Origin: Frateuria_A sp051900415
GTDB lineage: Bacteria; Pseudomonadota; Gammaproteobacteria; Xanthomonadales; Rhodanobacteraceae
Reading direction: 5' to 3'
Assembly (NCBI RefSeq): GCF_051900415.1
Contig: NZ_JBHZGL010000007.1
Coordinates: 1 to 64,000 of the forward strand
Length of the DNA: 64,000 nt
Part shown: in pieces, positions 56,399-64,000 of the stretch
Numbering within the stretch: position 1 is the stretch's first letter
Layout of the letters: the number at the start of each line of letters is the position of its first letter
Program-made: the position numbers and the translations under genes
Notes under the pieces: model-generated
What the model was told of the DNA's origin: nothing
Databases searched by the model: none
Seen by the model: the letters and a program-made list of their open reading frames with translations, nothing else

Positions 56399-56987
56399 CA
56401 AAGATGTCGGTATCAAAATAAGGGGAGAATTTAGTCGTGTACTGGATGTTGGGGTTACGGTTGCCTATTTTTTTAGCAGGCACGCCTCCTACAACCTCGT
56501 ACGGAGCCACGTCGCGATTGACGACGGCCCCCGCCGCCACCACGGCCCCTTCACCAATGGTCACGCCAGGAAGAATGATTGCGCGCGCCCCGATCCACAC
56601 GTGGTCGTGGATCGTCACTGCCCCACCTATGGCAGGAAACGTCGGTTCGTTGTGGTCGTGATGCAAGCTCAGAATGCACGTTTGAAACGAGATATTGACA
56701 TTGTTGCCAATAATGACGCCCACCCGCCCATCGAGGTACGTTTCCCTGTTCACAACACAGTTGTTGCCGATCCGCAGGTTCGCCCGAGCCGGGTATCCGG
56801 TAACGAAAACCCGCATACTTACGTGTGTATCGCTACCTAACGAAACACCAAGTATCCGTTTCATGTAAGCGCGACGTACCCACTCGCTCGGAAAACGGGC
56901 AAAGAAGTTGTTCCCCAAATAGTACTTCAAGCCCATCAACACGTAAAAAAATCGCCGCCCCTTAAGCCAGCGCTTGATTTCACTCAT
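56382..56987 (-). CDS. Hexapeptide-repeat O-acyltransferase
   Basis: A 201-residue left-handed beta-helix acyltransferase of the WbbJ/LbH-MAT type. The repeats run from about residue 75 (RIGNNCVVNRETYLDGRVGVIIGNNVNI) to GAVTIHDHVWIGARAIILPGVTIGEGAVVAAGAVVNRDVAPYEVVGGVPAKKIG, with the catalytic His in HHDHNEP. It probably O-acetylates a sugar of the polysaccharide. ATG at 56987 with GAGGA ahead; wzm ends 10 bp upstream. Confidence 0.9.
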   Translation of the reverse strand: MSEIKRWLKGRRFFYVLMGLKYYLGNNFFARFPSEWVRRAYMKRILGVSLGSDTHVSMRVFVTGYPARANLRIGNNCVVNRETYLDGRVGVIIGNNVNISFQTCILSLHHDHNEPTFPAIGGAVTIHDHVWIGARAIILPGVTIGEGAVVAAGAVVNRDVAPYEVVGGVPAKKIGNRNPNIQYTTKFSPYFDTDIFDETAK

Positions 56988-56997
56988 GGACGGGTCC

Positions 56998-57774
56998 TCA
57001 GAGTACGTCGGCAAAACCATGTCGGCTAAGCCTGAACCAGGCATAGCCCACTACGCAGACGAGCAAGGCCAATAGCATTTGGAGCACGAGGCCGGCCCAG
57101 TCGGGCGCTCGTCCAAAGACGAGCACAGTACGCGCCTGCTCGATGATGCCCGTCAGGGGGTTGATCTGGAACACATGCCGATAGGCGTCAGGTATCTTCG
57201 ATACCGAAAAGAAAACAGGTGACAGAAAAAGAAGCACCTGGGAAAAAACGCCCACGACCTGATTTACATCGCGCACAAATACTCCGATCGAGGCCAGTAT
57301 CCATCCCAGGCCCAAGCCATAAAGCACCAAGGGAGTCATGATTGGGACGATCCAGATCGCCGTCAGAGGCACTCCGTTGCCAAGAACGACCAGCGCGGCC
57401 ATAAGCACGATCATGCTGATTGCCCAATGGAACAACGCTGACCCGCAAGAAACGACCGGCAGGATCTCGATGGGGAATACTACTTTCTTGACATAGTTCA
57501 CGTTGCCCGTGATCAACCCCGGCGCTCGATTGATGCACTCGGCGATAAAGCCATACATCACTAGCCCAACGAACAGGAGTATGGCGAAGTCAGCCTTGCT
57601 CTCGTTTTCTATTCCCCATCTTATTTTCAGGATCACTGAAAAAAACATGGTGTAGACAAGAAGCATCAGTAACGGATTGATGAACGACCACAGGATGCCT
57701 AACATCGACCCCTTGTAGCGACCAACGACCTCCCGTTTCGTCAGTTGGTAAATAAGGCCAAAATGGTTCGCCAC
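56998..57774 (-). CDS. wzm: O-antigen ABC transporter permease
   Basis: A 258-residue inner-membrane permease with six hydrophobic segments of the ABC-2 type: LTKREVVGRYKGSMLGILWSFINPLLMLLVYTMFF, an amphipathic N-terminal helix, and the PxxYxxxxxNPLTGIIEQAR element. Start GTG at 57774 is preceded by GGAAGGA at a good distance; longer frames run into the metB end. First gene of the LPS operon, 43 bp after metB on the same strand. Confidence 0.92.
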   Translation of the reverse strand: MANHFGLIYQLTKREVVGRYKGSMLGILWSFINPLLMLLVYTMFFSVILKIRWGIENESKADFAILLFVGLVMYGFIAECINRAPGLITGNVNYVKKVVFPIEILPVVSCGSALFHWAISMIVLMAALVVLGNGVPLTAIWIVPIMTPLVLYGLGLGWILASIGVFVRDVNQVVGVFSQVLLFLSPVFFSVSKIPDAYRHVFQINPLTGIIEQARTVLVFGRAPDWAGLVLQMLLALLVCVVGYAWFRLSRHGFADVL

Positions 57775-57817
57775 GACGTCTGTCCTTCCGCTATCCAGGT
57801 GCACTGCATCAACACGC

Positions 57818-58981
57818 TCAATCCAGTGCGTGCAGAATGTCCGCGACGAGATCATCGAGCGATTCCACTCCCACGCTCAAGCGCACCAGCCCACCGACGA
57901 TGCCCAGCTGTTCTCGCCTGCCCAAAGGTATCGACGCATGGGTCATGATCGCCGGATGCTCGATAAGGCTCTCGACTCCTCCAAGGGATTCGGCTAACGC
58001 AAAGATCTTGCATCGCTCAAGCACGCGTCTGGCCTTCTTGAGCCCTCCCTTGACCTGGATCGTCACGATTCCACCAAAGCCATGCATCTGGCGACGGGCC
58101 AGCGCATGCTGCGGGTGGCTTTTCAACCCGGGGTAGACGACGCGCTCGATACCCGGATGACGGTCGAGCACCTTCGCCAGCTCCATGGCGTTCTGGCAAT
58201 GGGCATCCATGCGCAGGTGCAGCGTTTTCAGGCCGCGCATGGCGAGGAAGGCGTCGAACGGTCCGGCGATCGCTCCGACCGAGTTCTGCAAGAAGGCCAT
58301 CTTTTCGGCCAACCCTTCGTTGCCGGCGACCACGATGCCACCGACCATGTCTGAGTGACCATTGAGGTACTTGGTCGCGGAGTGCAGGACCAAGTCGGCG
58401 CCAAATTCCAGTGGTCGCTGCACCATCGGCGAGCAAAACGTGTTGTCCACCACCAAGATCAAATCGTGCTTCTTCGCGAAAGCTGCAACCTTGGCCAGAT
58501 CGACCAGCTTGAGCATTGGGTTGGTAGGCGTCTCAGCCCAAATCATACGGGTGTTGGGCTTGAGGGCAGTCTTCAACGCCCGAGCGTCGTTGAGATCGAC
58601 GAAATCGAAATTCAGCCCCGCCGACCGCCGACGAACCCGTTCGAACAACCGGTAGCTGCCGCCATACAGGTCGTCCATGGCGATCACGTGGCTGCCGGAG
58701 TCGAGCAGATCCAGCACCGTTGCCGCTGCAGCCAGACCGGAAGCAAAAGCAAAGGCGGCAACGCCACCTTCAAGGTCGGCTACGCAGCGCTCATAGGCCA
58801 TCCGGGTGGGGTTCTGCGTGCGCGAGTACTCGTAACCCTTGTGCTTGCCTGGGCTCTCCTGCACGTAGGTCGAGGTGGCATAAATCGGCGTCATGATCGC
58901 GCCGGTGCTTGGATCCGGGAATTGGCCGGCGTGGATCGCCCGGGTCCCAAGAGCGAGGGGCAGATGCGTGTTCTTTGTCAT
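57818..58981 (-). CDS. metB: Cystathionine gamma-synthase/lyase family PLP enzyme
   Basis: A 387-residue trans-sulfuration enzyme. The PLP-lysine is in HSATKYLNGHSD; YSRTQNPTR, TNPMLKLVDL and SVGVESLDDLVADI are family hallmarks. It may act as gamma-synthase (methionine) or gamma-lyase; sequence alone cannot decide, although the same gene borders the LPS locus in Xanthomonas and is called metB there. No tandem met boxes were found in the 151-bp divergent region upstream, although a MetJ protein is encoded at 36 kb. Codon usage is that of the high-GC core genome. Confidence 0.93.
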   Translation of the reverse strand: MTKNTHLPLALGTRAIHAGQFPDPSTGAIMTPIYATSTYVQESPGKHKGYEYSRTQNPTRMAYERCVADLEGGVAAFAFASGLAAAATVLDLLDSGSHVIAMDDLYGGSYRLFERVRRRSAGLNFDFVDLNDARALKTALKPNTRMIWAETPTNPMLKLVDLAKVAAFAKKHDLILVVDNTFCSPMVQRPLEFGADLVLHSATKYLNGHSDMVGGIVVAGNEGLAEKMAFLQNSVGAIAGPFDAFLAMRGLKTLHLRMDAHCQNAMELAKVLDRHPGIERVVYPGLKSHPQHALARRQMHGFGGIVTIQVKGGLKKARRVLERCKIFALAESLGGVESLIEHPAIMTHASIPLGRREQLGIVGGLVRLSVGVESLDDLVADILHALD

Positions 58982-59132
58982 AGGTTCGTCGTGCGGCAGC
59001 CGTCGGTCGTGCTGAAGGCGCCATCTTAACCGTCTGGCCGGCTTTTGCCTTAATTCAGGCTGGCCATCGCAGCGATCGGCGGAACACCTCATACCGATGG
59101 CACAATACGGTGCTCGAAAAAAAGGCCTGTAG

Positions 59133-60182
59133 ATGGAAACACTCCTCGTCACCGGTGGTGCTGGCTTCATAGGCGCGAATTTCGTGTTGCAGGCGGTGGC
59201 CGACGGCCTGCGCGTGGTCAACCTGGACAAGCTCACCTACGCCGGCAATCTCGATACTTTGGCTTCGCTCCAGGCAAGCGACCGACACCTGTTTGCGCAT
59301 GGCGACATCGGCAACCGCGCGCTGGTGGCGGGGCTGCTTGCCGAGCACCGCCCTCAGGCGATCGTCAACTTCGCCGCCGAATCGCACGTGGATCGCTCAA
59401 TCGATGGCCCGGCCGCTTTCATCGAGACCAACGTCGTCGGGACCCTCGGGTTGCTCGAGTGCGCCCGCGACTACTGGTACGACCTGGACAGTCAGGCGCG
59501 CGAGGCGTTCCGGTTCCTGCACGTGTCCACCGACGAGGTGTATGGCTCGCTCGGCACCGAGGGCCAGTTTACCGAGACCACGCCTTACGCGCCCAACTCG
59601 CCCTATTCGGCGTCTAAGGCGGCGTCTGATCACTTGGTGCGCGCCTTCCACCATACTTACGGCCTGCCCACACTCACCACCAACTGCTCGAACAACTACG
59701 GGCCCTATCAATTTCCGGAGAAGCTTATCCCGCTGGTGATCCAGAAGGCATTGGCCGGTGAGCAAGTGCCAGTTTACGGCGACGGCCTGAACGTCCGTGA
59801 TTGGGTGCACGTGAGCGATCACTGCAGCGCGATTCGCCGCGTGCTTGAGGCGGGTCGCGTGGGTGAGACATACAACGTAGGCGGCAACGCCGAGCGCGAG
59901 AACCTCATGGTGGTCAAGACCATCTGCGCCCTGCTGGATGCTCGCCGGCAGCTCGCGAACGGCCGCCCACGCGAATCGCTGATCAGTTTCGTCAGGGATC
60001 GACCCGGCCACGACCGCCGCTATGCGATCGACGCGGGCAAGCTTAAACGCGAGCTCGGCTGGGTGCCTAGGCAAACTTTCGAGAGCGGAATGGCACATAC
60101 CGTGGACTGGTACCTTGCCAACCAGCTTTGGGTGCAGCGGGTGCTGGATGGCAGCTACCGCATGGAACGGCTGGGATCGTGA
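59133..60182 (+). CDS. rfbB: dTDP-glucose 4,6-dehydratase
   Basis: A 349-residue short-chain dehydrogenase of the dTDP-rhamnose path (step 2). NAD motif GGAGFIGANF at the N terminus, STDEVYGSL with the catalytic Asp-Glu pair, and YSASKAASDHLVRAF with the Tyr-Lys pair. Full length. It opens rmlBACD, divergent from metB. dTDP-L-rhamnose is consistent with the putative rhamnosyltransferase at 42.4 kb. Confidence 0.97.
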   Translation: METLLVTGGAGFIGANFVLQAVADGLRVVNLDKLTYAGNLDTLASLQASDRHLFAHGDIGNRALVAGLLAEHRPQAIVNFAAESHVDRSIDGPAAFIETNVVGTLGLLECARDYWYDLDSQAREAFRFLHVSTDEVYGSLGTEGQFTETTPYAPNSPYSASKAASDHLVRAFHHTYGLPTLTTNCSNNYGPYQFPEKLIPLVIQKALAGEQVPVYGDGLNVRDWVHVSDHCSAIRRVLEAGRVGETYNVGGNAERENLMVVKTICALLDARRQLANGRPRESLISFVRDRPGHDRRYAIDAGKLKRELGWVPRQTFESGMAHTVDWYLANQLWVQRVLDGSYRMERLGS

Positions 60183-60192
60183 GGACTCGAGC

Positions 60193-61080
60193 ATGAGCGG
60201 ACGCAAGGGCATCATCCTGGCCGGCGGTTCCGGCACGCGCCTGTATCCGCTCACCCAGGGGATCAGCAAGCAACTGCTGCCGGTGTATGACAAACCAATG
60301 ATCTACTACCCGCTGGCGATCCTGATGCTGGCGGGCATACGCGAGGTGTTGGTGATCAACACGCCGCATGAGCAGGCGCTGTTCGAACGGCTCCTAGGTG
60401 ATGGGTCGCAGTGGGGTATGGATATCCGCTACGCCGTACAACCTTCGCCGGACGGTCTGGCACAAGCGTTTCTGATCGGCCGCGAGTTCCTTGCTGGCGC
60501 GCCAAGCTGCCTGGTCCTGGGCGACAATATCTTCTATGGCGTGGGCCTCACCGAGCGACTGCAGCGCGCGGCTTCGCGTGAGCATGGAGCCACTGTATTC
60601 GGCTACTGGGTACGCGATCCCGAGCGGTATGGCGTGGCGGAGTTCGACGCCAGCGGCCACGTGATCGGGCTGGAAGAGAAGCCAGACACGCCGAAATCGA
60701 ACTACGCCGTCACGGGCCTGTACTTCTACGACAAACGCGCCTGCGACTTCGCCTCCGAGCTTAAGCCCTCGGCGCGCGGAGAGCTGGAGATCACCGACCT
60801 GAACCGTTGCTACCTCGACGAGGGTGAGCTGCATTTGGAACAGCTAGGTCGTGGTTATGCCTGGCTGGACACCGGCACGCACCAGTCGCTCATGGAGGCG
60901 GGCAACTTCATCCAGACCATCGAGCACCGCCAAGGCCTGAAGGTGTGCTGCCCCGAGGAGATTGCCTACCTCAAGGGCTGGATCGATGCCGCGCAGTTGC
61001 TGCGCCTAGCCGAGCCGCTTGCCAAGACCGGCTATGGGCAATACCTGGAACGTTTGCCCGAGCAGAGGTTAGTGCGATGA
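60193..61080 (+). CDS. rfbA: Glucose-1-phosphate thymidylyltransferase
   Basis: A 295-residue nucleotidyltransferase making dTDP-glucose (step 1). The signature GGSGTRLYPLTQGISKQLLPVYDKPMIYYP is complete in its pieces, with VLGDNIFYG and WLDTGTH further on. ATG at 60193 lies 10 bp after rfbB; the stop overlaps rfbC as ATGA. Confidence 0.97.
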   Translation: MSGRKGIILAGGSGTRLYPLTQGISKQLLPVYDKPMIYYPLAILMLAGIREVLVINTPHEQALFERLLGDGSQWGMDIRYAVQPSPDGLAQAFLIGREFLAGAPSCLVLGDNIFYGVGLTERLQRAASREHGATVFGYWVRDPERYGVAEFDASGHVIGLEEKPDTPKSNYAVTGLYFYDKRACDFASELKPSARGELEITDLNRCYLDEGELHLEQLGRGYAWLDTGTHQSLMEAGNFIQTIEHRQGLKVCCPEEIAYLKGWIDAAQLLRLAEPLAKTGYGQYLERLPEQRLVR

Positions 61081-61634
61081 AGGTAGTGCAGACCCGTCTG
61101 CCCGGCGCCCTAATCATCGAGCCGCTTGTGTTCGGGGACGCCCGCGGCTTTTTCTATGAAAGCTACAGCCAGGCCAAGTACCGCGAGGCTGGCATTGACA
61201 GCACTTTCGTACAGTCGAATGTCTCGCACTCGTCACGCGGAGTGCTGCGTGGCCTGCATTACCAATGGCCGAATCCGCAGGGCAAGCTGGTGAGCGTCCT
61301 TGAGGGCGAGGTCTACGACGTAGCCGTGGACATCCGCCGAGGCTCGCCCACCTTCGGTCATTGGGCGGGCGTCATGCTCACGGCCGACAACCACCGCCAT
61401 TTCTGGATCCCCGAGGGATTTGCCCACGGCTTCTGTGTGCTGTCCGAGTTCGCCACGTTCACCTATCAGTGCACCGCGCAGTACCAGCGCGAACACGACG
61501 CCGCCATTCGATGGAATGATGCGGACATCGGTATCGATTGGCCGATCAGCGCCCCGGTGCTATCAGACAAGGACAGTCGCGCACCTTTCCTGAAGGAGGT
61601 CCTGGGCAACCACCTGCCAGGCTACGCACCATGA
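61077..61634 (+). CDS. rfbC: dTDP-4-dehydrorhamnose 3,5-epimerase
   Basis: A 185-residue cupin-fold epimerase (step 3). The catalytic His is in RGVLRGLHYQWPNPQGKLV, followed by VYDVAVDIRRGSPTFG and WIPEGFAHGFCVLSE. Overlaps both neighbours by 4 bases. Confidence 0.97.
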   Translation: MKVVQTRLPGALIIEPLVFGDARGFFYESYSQAKYREAGIDSTFVQSNVSHSSRGVLRGLHYQWPNPQGKLVSVLEGEVYDVAVDIRRGSPTFGHWAGVMLTADNHRHFWIPEGFAHGFCVLSEFATFTYQCTAQYQREHDAAIRWNDADIGIDWPISAPVLSDKDSRAPFLKEVLGNHLPGYAP

Positions 61635-62623
61635 AGATCCTGCTACTGGGAGCTAACGGCCAGCTGGGTCGGAGCTTCGTGCAGGACGCAGGCTTGGCGG
61701 CGCGCGGGGAACTGGTTGTGGCCACACGCGATGGCACCCTCTGGAACGGTGAGAGTGCGGAAGTAGCGGACCTGGCTGCACCAGGGTTCACCACAGTGCT
61801 CGATCGCGTGCGGCCTGGCGTGATCGTCAACGCTTCGGCCTACACCCATGTCGATCGCGCTGAACAGGAAGAAGCTCTGGCCACCCGCGTCAACGGCCGG
61901 GCGGTCGGCGAGCTGGGGGCCTGGGCTGTCGCGCATGGCGCGCTGGTGCTGCACTACTCGACCGACTACGTGTTCGATGGCGATGCAACGGCACCGTATC
62001 CCGTCGATGCGCACCCCGTTCCGTTGAGCGCTTACGGGCGAAGCAAGCTCGCGGGCGAGGAAGCGCTGCGCAGCAGCGGCGCGGAACATATGATCCTGCG
62101 CACCGCGTGGGTCTATGCAGCGCACGGCCAGAATTTCCTGCGCACCATATTGCGGTTGAGCACCGAGCGCGAGGAGTTGCGCGTGGTGGCCGACCAGGAA
62201 GGTGCGCCCACCTCTACCGCGCTGATCGTGCGTGCCAGCCTGGCCCTGCTCGACCGCTGGTTTGCTCAGCCCGACGCCCGCGTCCGATTGCACGGCACTC
62301 ATCACGTCGTCGCCAGCGGCCACACCAGCTGGCACGGTTTCGCCAACGCTATCCTCGATGAAGCCTACCGGCGTGGATTGCTTGGCCGCCCGCCCCGAGT
62401 AGTTCCGATCGCCACCGCCGAATACCCCTTTGTGGCGCGGCGACCGCTTTGGTCGGTGCTCGACAACAGTGACTTCGAGCGGCAGGTAGACATGGCCCTC
62501 CCCCATTGGAGAGAAGGCCTGTGCGAAGTCATGAATTGTATCGTCAATCAACGCAACCTGCCTGAGAGAAGGCACCAAGGACCAGAGAAAGATGTTGATC
62601 CCCCTTATTCTGAGCGGTGGTAG
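61631..62623 (+). CDS. rfbD: dTDP-4-dehydrorhamnose reductase
   Basis: A 330-residue reductase (step 4). NAD(P) motif LLLGANGQLGRSF, STDYVFDGD with the family serine, and YGRSKLAGEEAL with Tyr-Lys. The usual C terminus would be near WREGLCEVM; here about 27 further residues, rich in Arg, Pro and Glu, run on and overlap the manC start by 32 bases. The tail is probably non-essential readthrough after loss of an earlier stop. Confidence 0.95.
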   Translation: MKILLLGANGQLGRSFVQDAGLAARGELVVATRDGTLWNGESAEVADLAAPGFTTVLDRVRPGVIVNASAYTHVDRAEQEEALATRVNGRAVGELGAWAVAHGALVLHYSTDYVFDGDATAPYPVDAHPVPLSAYGRSKLAGEEALRSSGAEHMILRTAWVYAAHGQNFLRTILRLSTEREELRVVADQEGAPTSTALIVRASLALLDRWFAQPDARVRLHGTHHVVASGHTSWHGFANAILDEAYRRGLLGRPPRVVPIATAEYPFVARRPLWSVLDNSDFERQVDMALPHWREGLCEVMNCIVNQRNLPERRHQGPEKDVDPPYSERW

Positions 62624-64000
62624 TGGAACCCGGCTATGGCCAGTCTCGCGCAGAAATTTACCCAAGCAATTTCTCCCCCTTACAGGGGACGAAACGCTAT
62701 TCCAGAAAACCTTGTCGCGTACGTCTGGTCTACCGAACCTAGCGCCTCCCATCGTGGTGGCCGCAGACGACCATCGCTTCCTGGCCGCCGAGCAACTTCG
62801 CGAGGCGGGTATCGACGAGGCCACCATCCTGCTCGAGCCACTCGCGCGCAACACCGCCCCGGCCATCGCACTCGGCGCTCTGTCGGCCATGGAACGCGAC
62901 CCTGAGGCCATCCTGCTGGTTCTACCGGCCGATCATCTGATCGCAGAAGCGGCGCCATTTGAGCAAGCGGTACGCACCGCCTTACCTCTAGCTCATGCGG
63001 GCTGGCTGGTCACCTTTGGTGTCCGTCCTGATCGGCCCGAAACCGGGTATGGCTACATTCGCCGTGCGGAGGCGCTCGACGCGGGCGGGTTCCGCGTGGA
63101 TCGGTTCGTCGAGAAGCCCGATCTTGAGACTGCTAAACGCTACATTGCGGGTAACGACCATGAATGGAATTCGGGCATATTCCTCTTCCGCGCCAAACGC
63201 TACCTGGAAGAATTGGCAATCCTCGCCCCTGAGATGCTCGCTACCGTGTGTGCCGCACACGCCGAGGCTCATCGCGACCTGGACTTTGTGCGGGTCGGCG
63301 CCGAGGCATTCGCCCGTGTGCCTGACGGCTCCATAGACTACGCTGTCATGGAGAAAACTGATCGCGCCGCGTTGGTTCCACTCGACTGCGGCTGGAGTGA
63401 CATCGGATCCTGGTCGGCATTATGGCTCGCGGGTGAACGCGATACCGAAGACAATCTTCGTGAGGGAGACACCCTTGCGGTCGATACGCACCGCTGTCTA
63501 CTGCGTTCCCATAGTCGCCATCTCGTCGCCACCGTCGGGGTAGACGACTTGGTCGTGGTAACCACGCCGGACGCCACTTTGGTGGCCCACCGGGATGCAG
63601 CTCAGAGCGTGAAATTGCTCGTCGACGAACTCAAGCGTTCAGACAGAAGTGAACACTCGCTTCACCGGGTAGTGCATCGCCCCTGGGGCAGCTACGATTC
63701 GTTGGAAGCAGCCGACCGGTTTCAGGTCAAGCGCATCATCGTCAAACCTGGAGCCGCCTTGAGTCTGCAAAAACACCACCACCGAGCGGAACACTGGATC
63801 GTGGTTTCCGGCACCGCCGAGGTTACCTGCGACAACAAGACATTCTTGCTTGGGGAAAACCAAAGTACATTCATTCCTCTCGGTAGCGTGCATCGGCTCT
63901 CCAATCCCGGGAAGGTGCCCTTGGAACTCATCGAAGTGCAATCAGGCAGTTATTTGGGCGAAGACGACATCGTGCGCCTGGACGACGTCTACGGTCGCGT
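62592..64000 (+). CDS. manC: Mannose-1-phosphate guanylyltransferase/mannose-6-phosphate isomerase (partial at window end)
   Basis: An open frame of 469 codons reaching the window edge, beginning MLIPLILSGGSGTRLWPVSR (ATG 62592). The GMP domain shows GTRLWP, KQFL, EPLARNTAPAIA, LPADH and WNSGIF; the C-terminal type II isomerase cupin begins near RPWGSYDSL and has LQKHHHRAEHW. The last codons read YLGEDDIVRLDDVYGR, the usual end of this family, so only a residue or two and the stop are missing. It supplies GDP-mannose. It overlaps the rfbD tail. Confidence 0.93.
   Translation, partial: MLIPLILSGGSGTRLWPVSRRNLPKQFLPLTGDETLFQKTLSRTSGLPNLAPPIVVAADDHRFLAAEQLREAGIDEATILLEPLARNTAPAIALGALSAMERDPEAILLVLPADHLIAEAAPFEQAVRTALPLAHAGWLVTFGVRPDRPETGYGYIRRAEALDAGGFRVDRFVEKPDLETAKRYIAGNDHEWNSGIFLFRAKRYLEELAILAPEMLATVCAAHAEAHRDLDFVRVGAEAFARVPDGSIDYAVMEKTDRAALVPLDCGWSDIGSWSALWLAGERDTEDNLREGDTLAVDTHRCLLRSHSRHLVATVGVDDLVVVTTPDATLVAHRDAAQSVKLLVDELKRSDRSEHSLHRVVHRPWGSYDSLEAADRFQVKRIIVKPGAALSLQKHHHRAEHWIVVSGTAEVTCDNKTFLLGENQSTFIPLGSVHRLSNPGKVPLELIEVQSGSYLGEDDIVRLDDVYGR

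Noticed and set aside
57774..57790. AGACGTC met box near the wzm start
   Set aside because: One isolated box overlapping the ribosome binding region; MetJ needs at least two adjacent boxes.
57775..57855. Longer start for wzm reaching into metB
   Set aside because: The GTG at 57774 has a good GGAAGGA ribosome binding site, and the extra residues are not like other Wzm proteins.
58982..59132. MetJ operator ahead of metB
   Set aside because: Only a single AGACGG-like half on the minus strand; no tandem boxes were seen.

Overview
The window comes from a high-GC gammaproteobacterium of the order Xanthomonadales, most likely Rhodanobacteraceae (Dyella/Rhodanobacter/Luteibacter-like). Grounds: a Xanthomonas/Caulobacter-type TonB receptor beside a tryptophan halogenase; the gene order etfB-etfA / LPS genes / metB, the known hypervariable LPS locus of Xanthomonas; GTP-type PEP carboxykinase; long FadE; and GTAGGAGCGC-type REP sequences. 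The assignment is an inference. No rRNA, tRNA, CRISPR array, insertion sequence or phage gene was seen.

Layout. 0.2-3.5 kb: a 2-oxoglutarate dioxygenase/M24 peptidase pair, a REP-like block and prfC. 3.6-10.7 kb: a CPBP membrane protease, then a tight signalling set (hybrid histidine kinase with three receiver domains, CheR, CheB, REC-GGDEF). 11-15.9 kb: tryptophan halogenase and TonB receptor on the minus strand, with a perfect 20-bp palindromic operator upstream. 16.2-20.3 kb: FadE-type acyl-CoA dehydrogenase plus alpha/beta hydrolase, divergent from a TetR regulator. 20.4-25.3 kb: pckG, then an ECF sigma factor/membrane partner/DUF4097 set, then an outer-membrane-like protein. 25.5-34.5 kb: a GAF-GAF-GGDEF-EAL protein, hslO, mtgA, a DPM1-like glycosyltransferase, a CBS protein, an Npt/MFS-type transporter and a serine hydrolase. 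34.7-40.7 kb (minus strand): a TonB-like protein, a MetJ repressor domain fused to a histone H1-like Lys/Ala tail with its own met-box promoter, gcvH, gcvT, alkB and an amidase. 40.8-46.3 kb: ETF-ubiquinone oxidoreductase and etfBA, with two glycosyltransferases between them.

46.3-64 kb is the surface-polysaccharide region. A minus-strand operon (wzm, acyltransferase, glycosyltransferase, wzt, a 1234-residue pyruvyltransferase/coiled-coil/glycosyltransferase fusion, GT4 glycosyltransferase, LTA-synthase-like phosphotransferase) lies between etfA and metB. Beyond metB, plus-strand rmlBACD and manC supply dTDP-L-rhamnose and GDP-mannose. The operon is visibly richer in A/T-ending codons than its flanks, which suggests horizontal replacement. 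The set fits an ABC-transporter-dependent O-antigen that contains rhamnose and perhaps mannose, possibly capped by pyruvate.

The two most unusual items are the MetJ-H1 fusion (35961-36500), whose promoter has two tandem met boxes filling the -35/-10 spacer, and the pyruvyltransferase/coil/GT2 fusion next to a Wzt with a C-terminal sugar-binding domain. The latter resembles the cap-plus-molecular-ruler logic of WbdD but is built from different parts.
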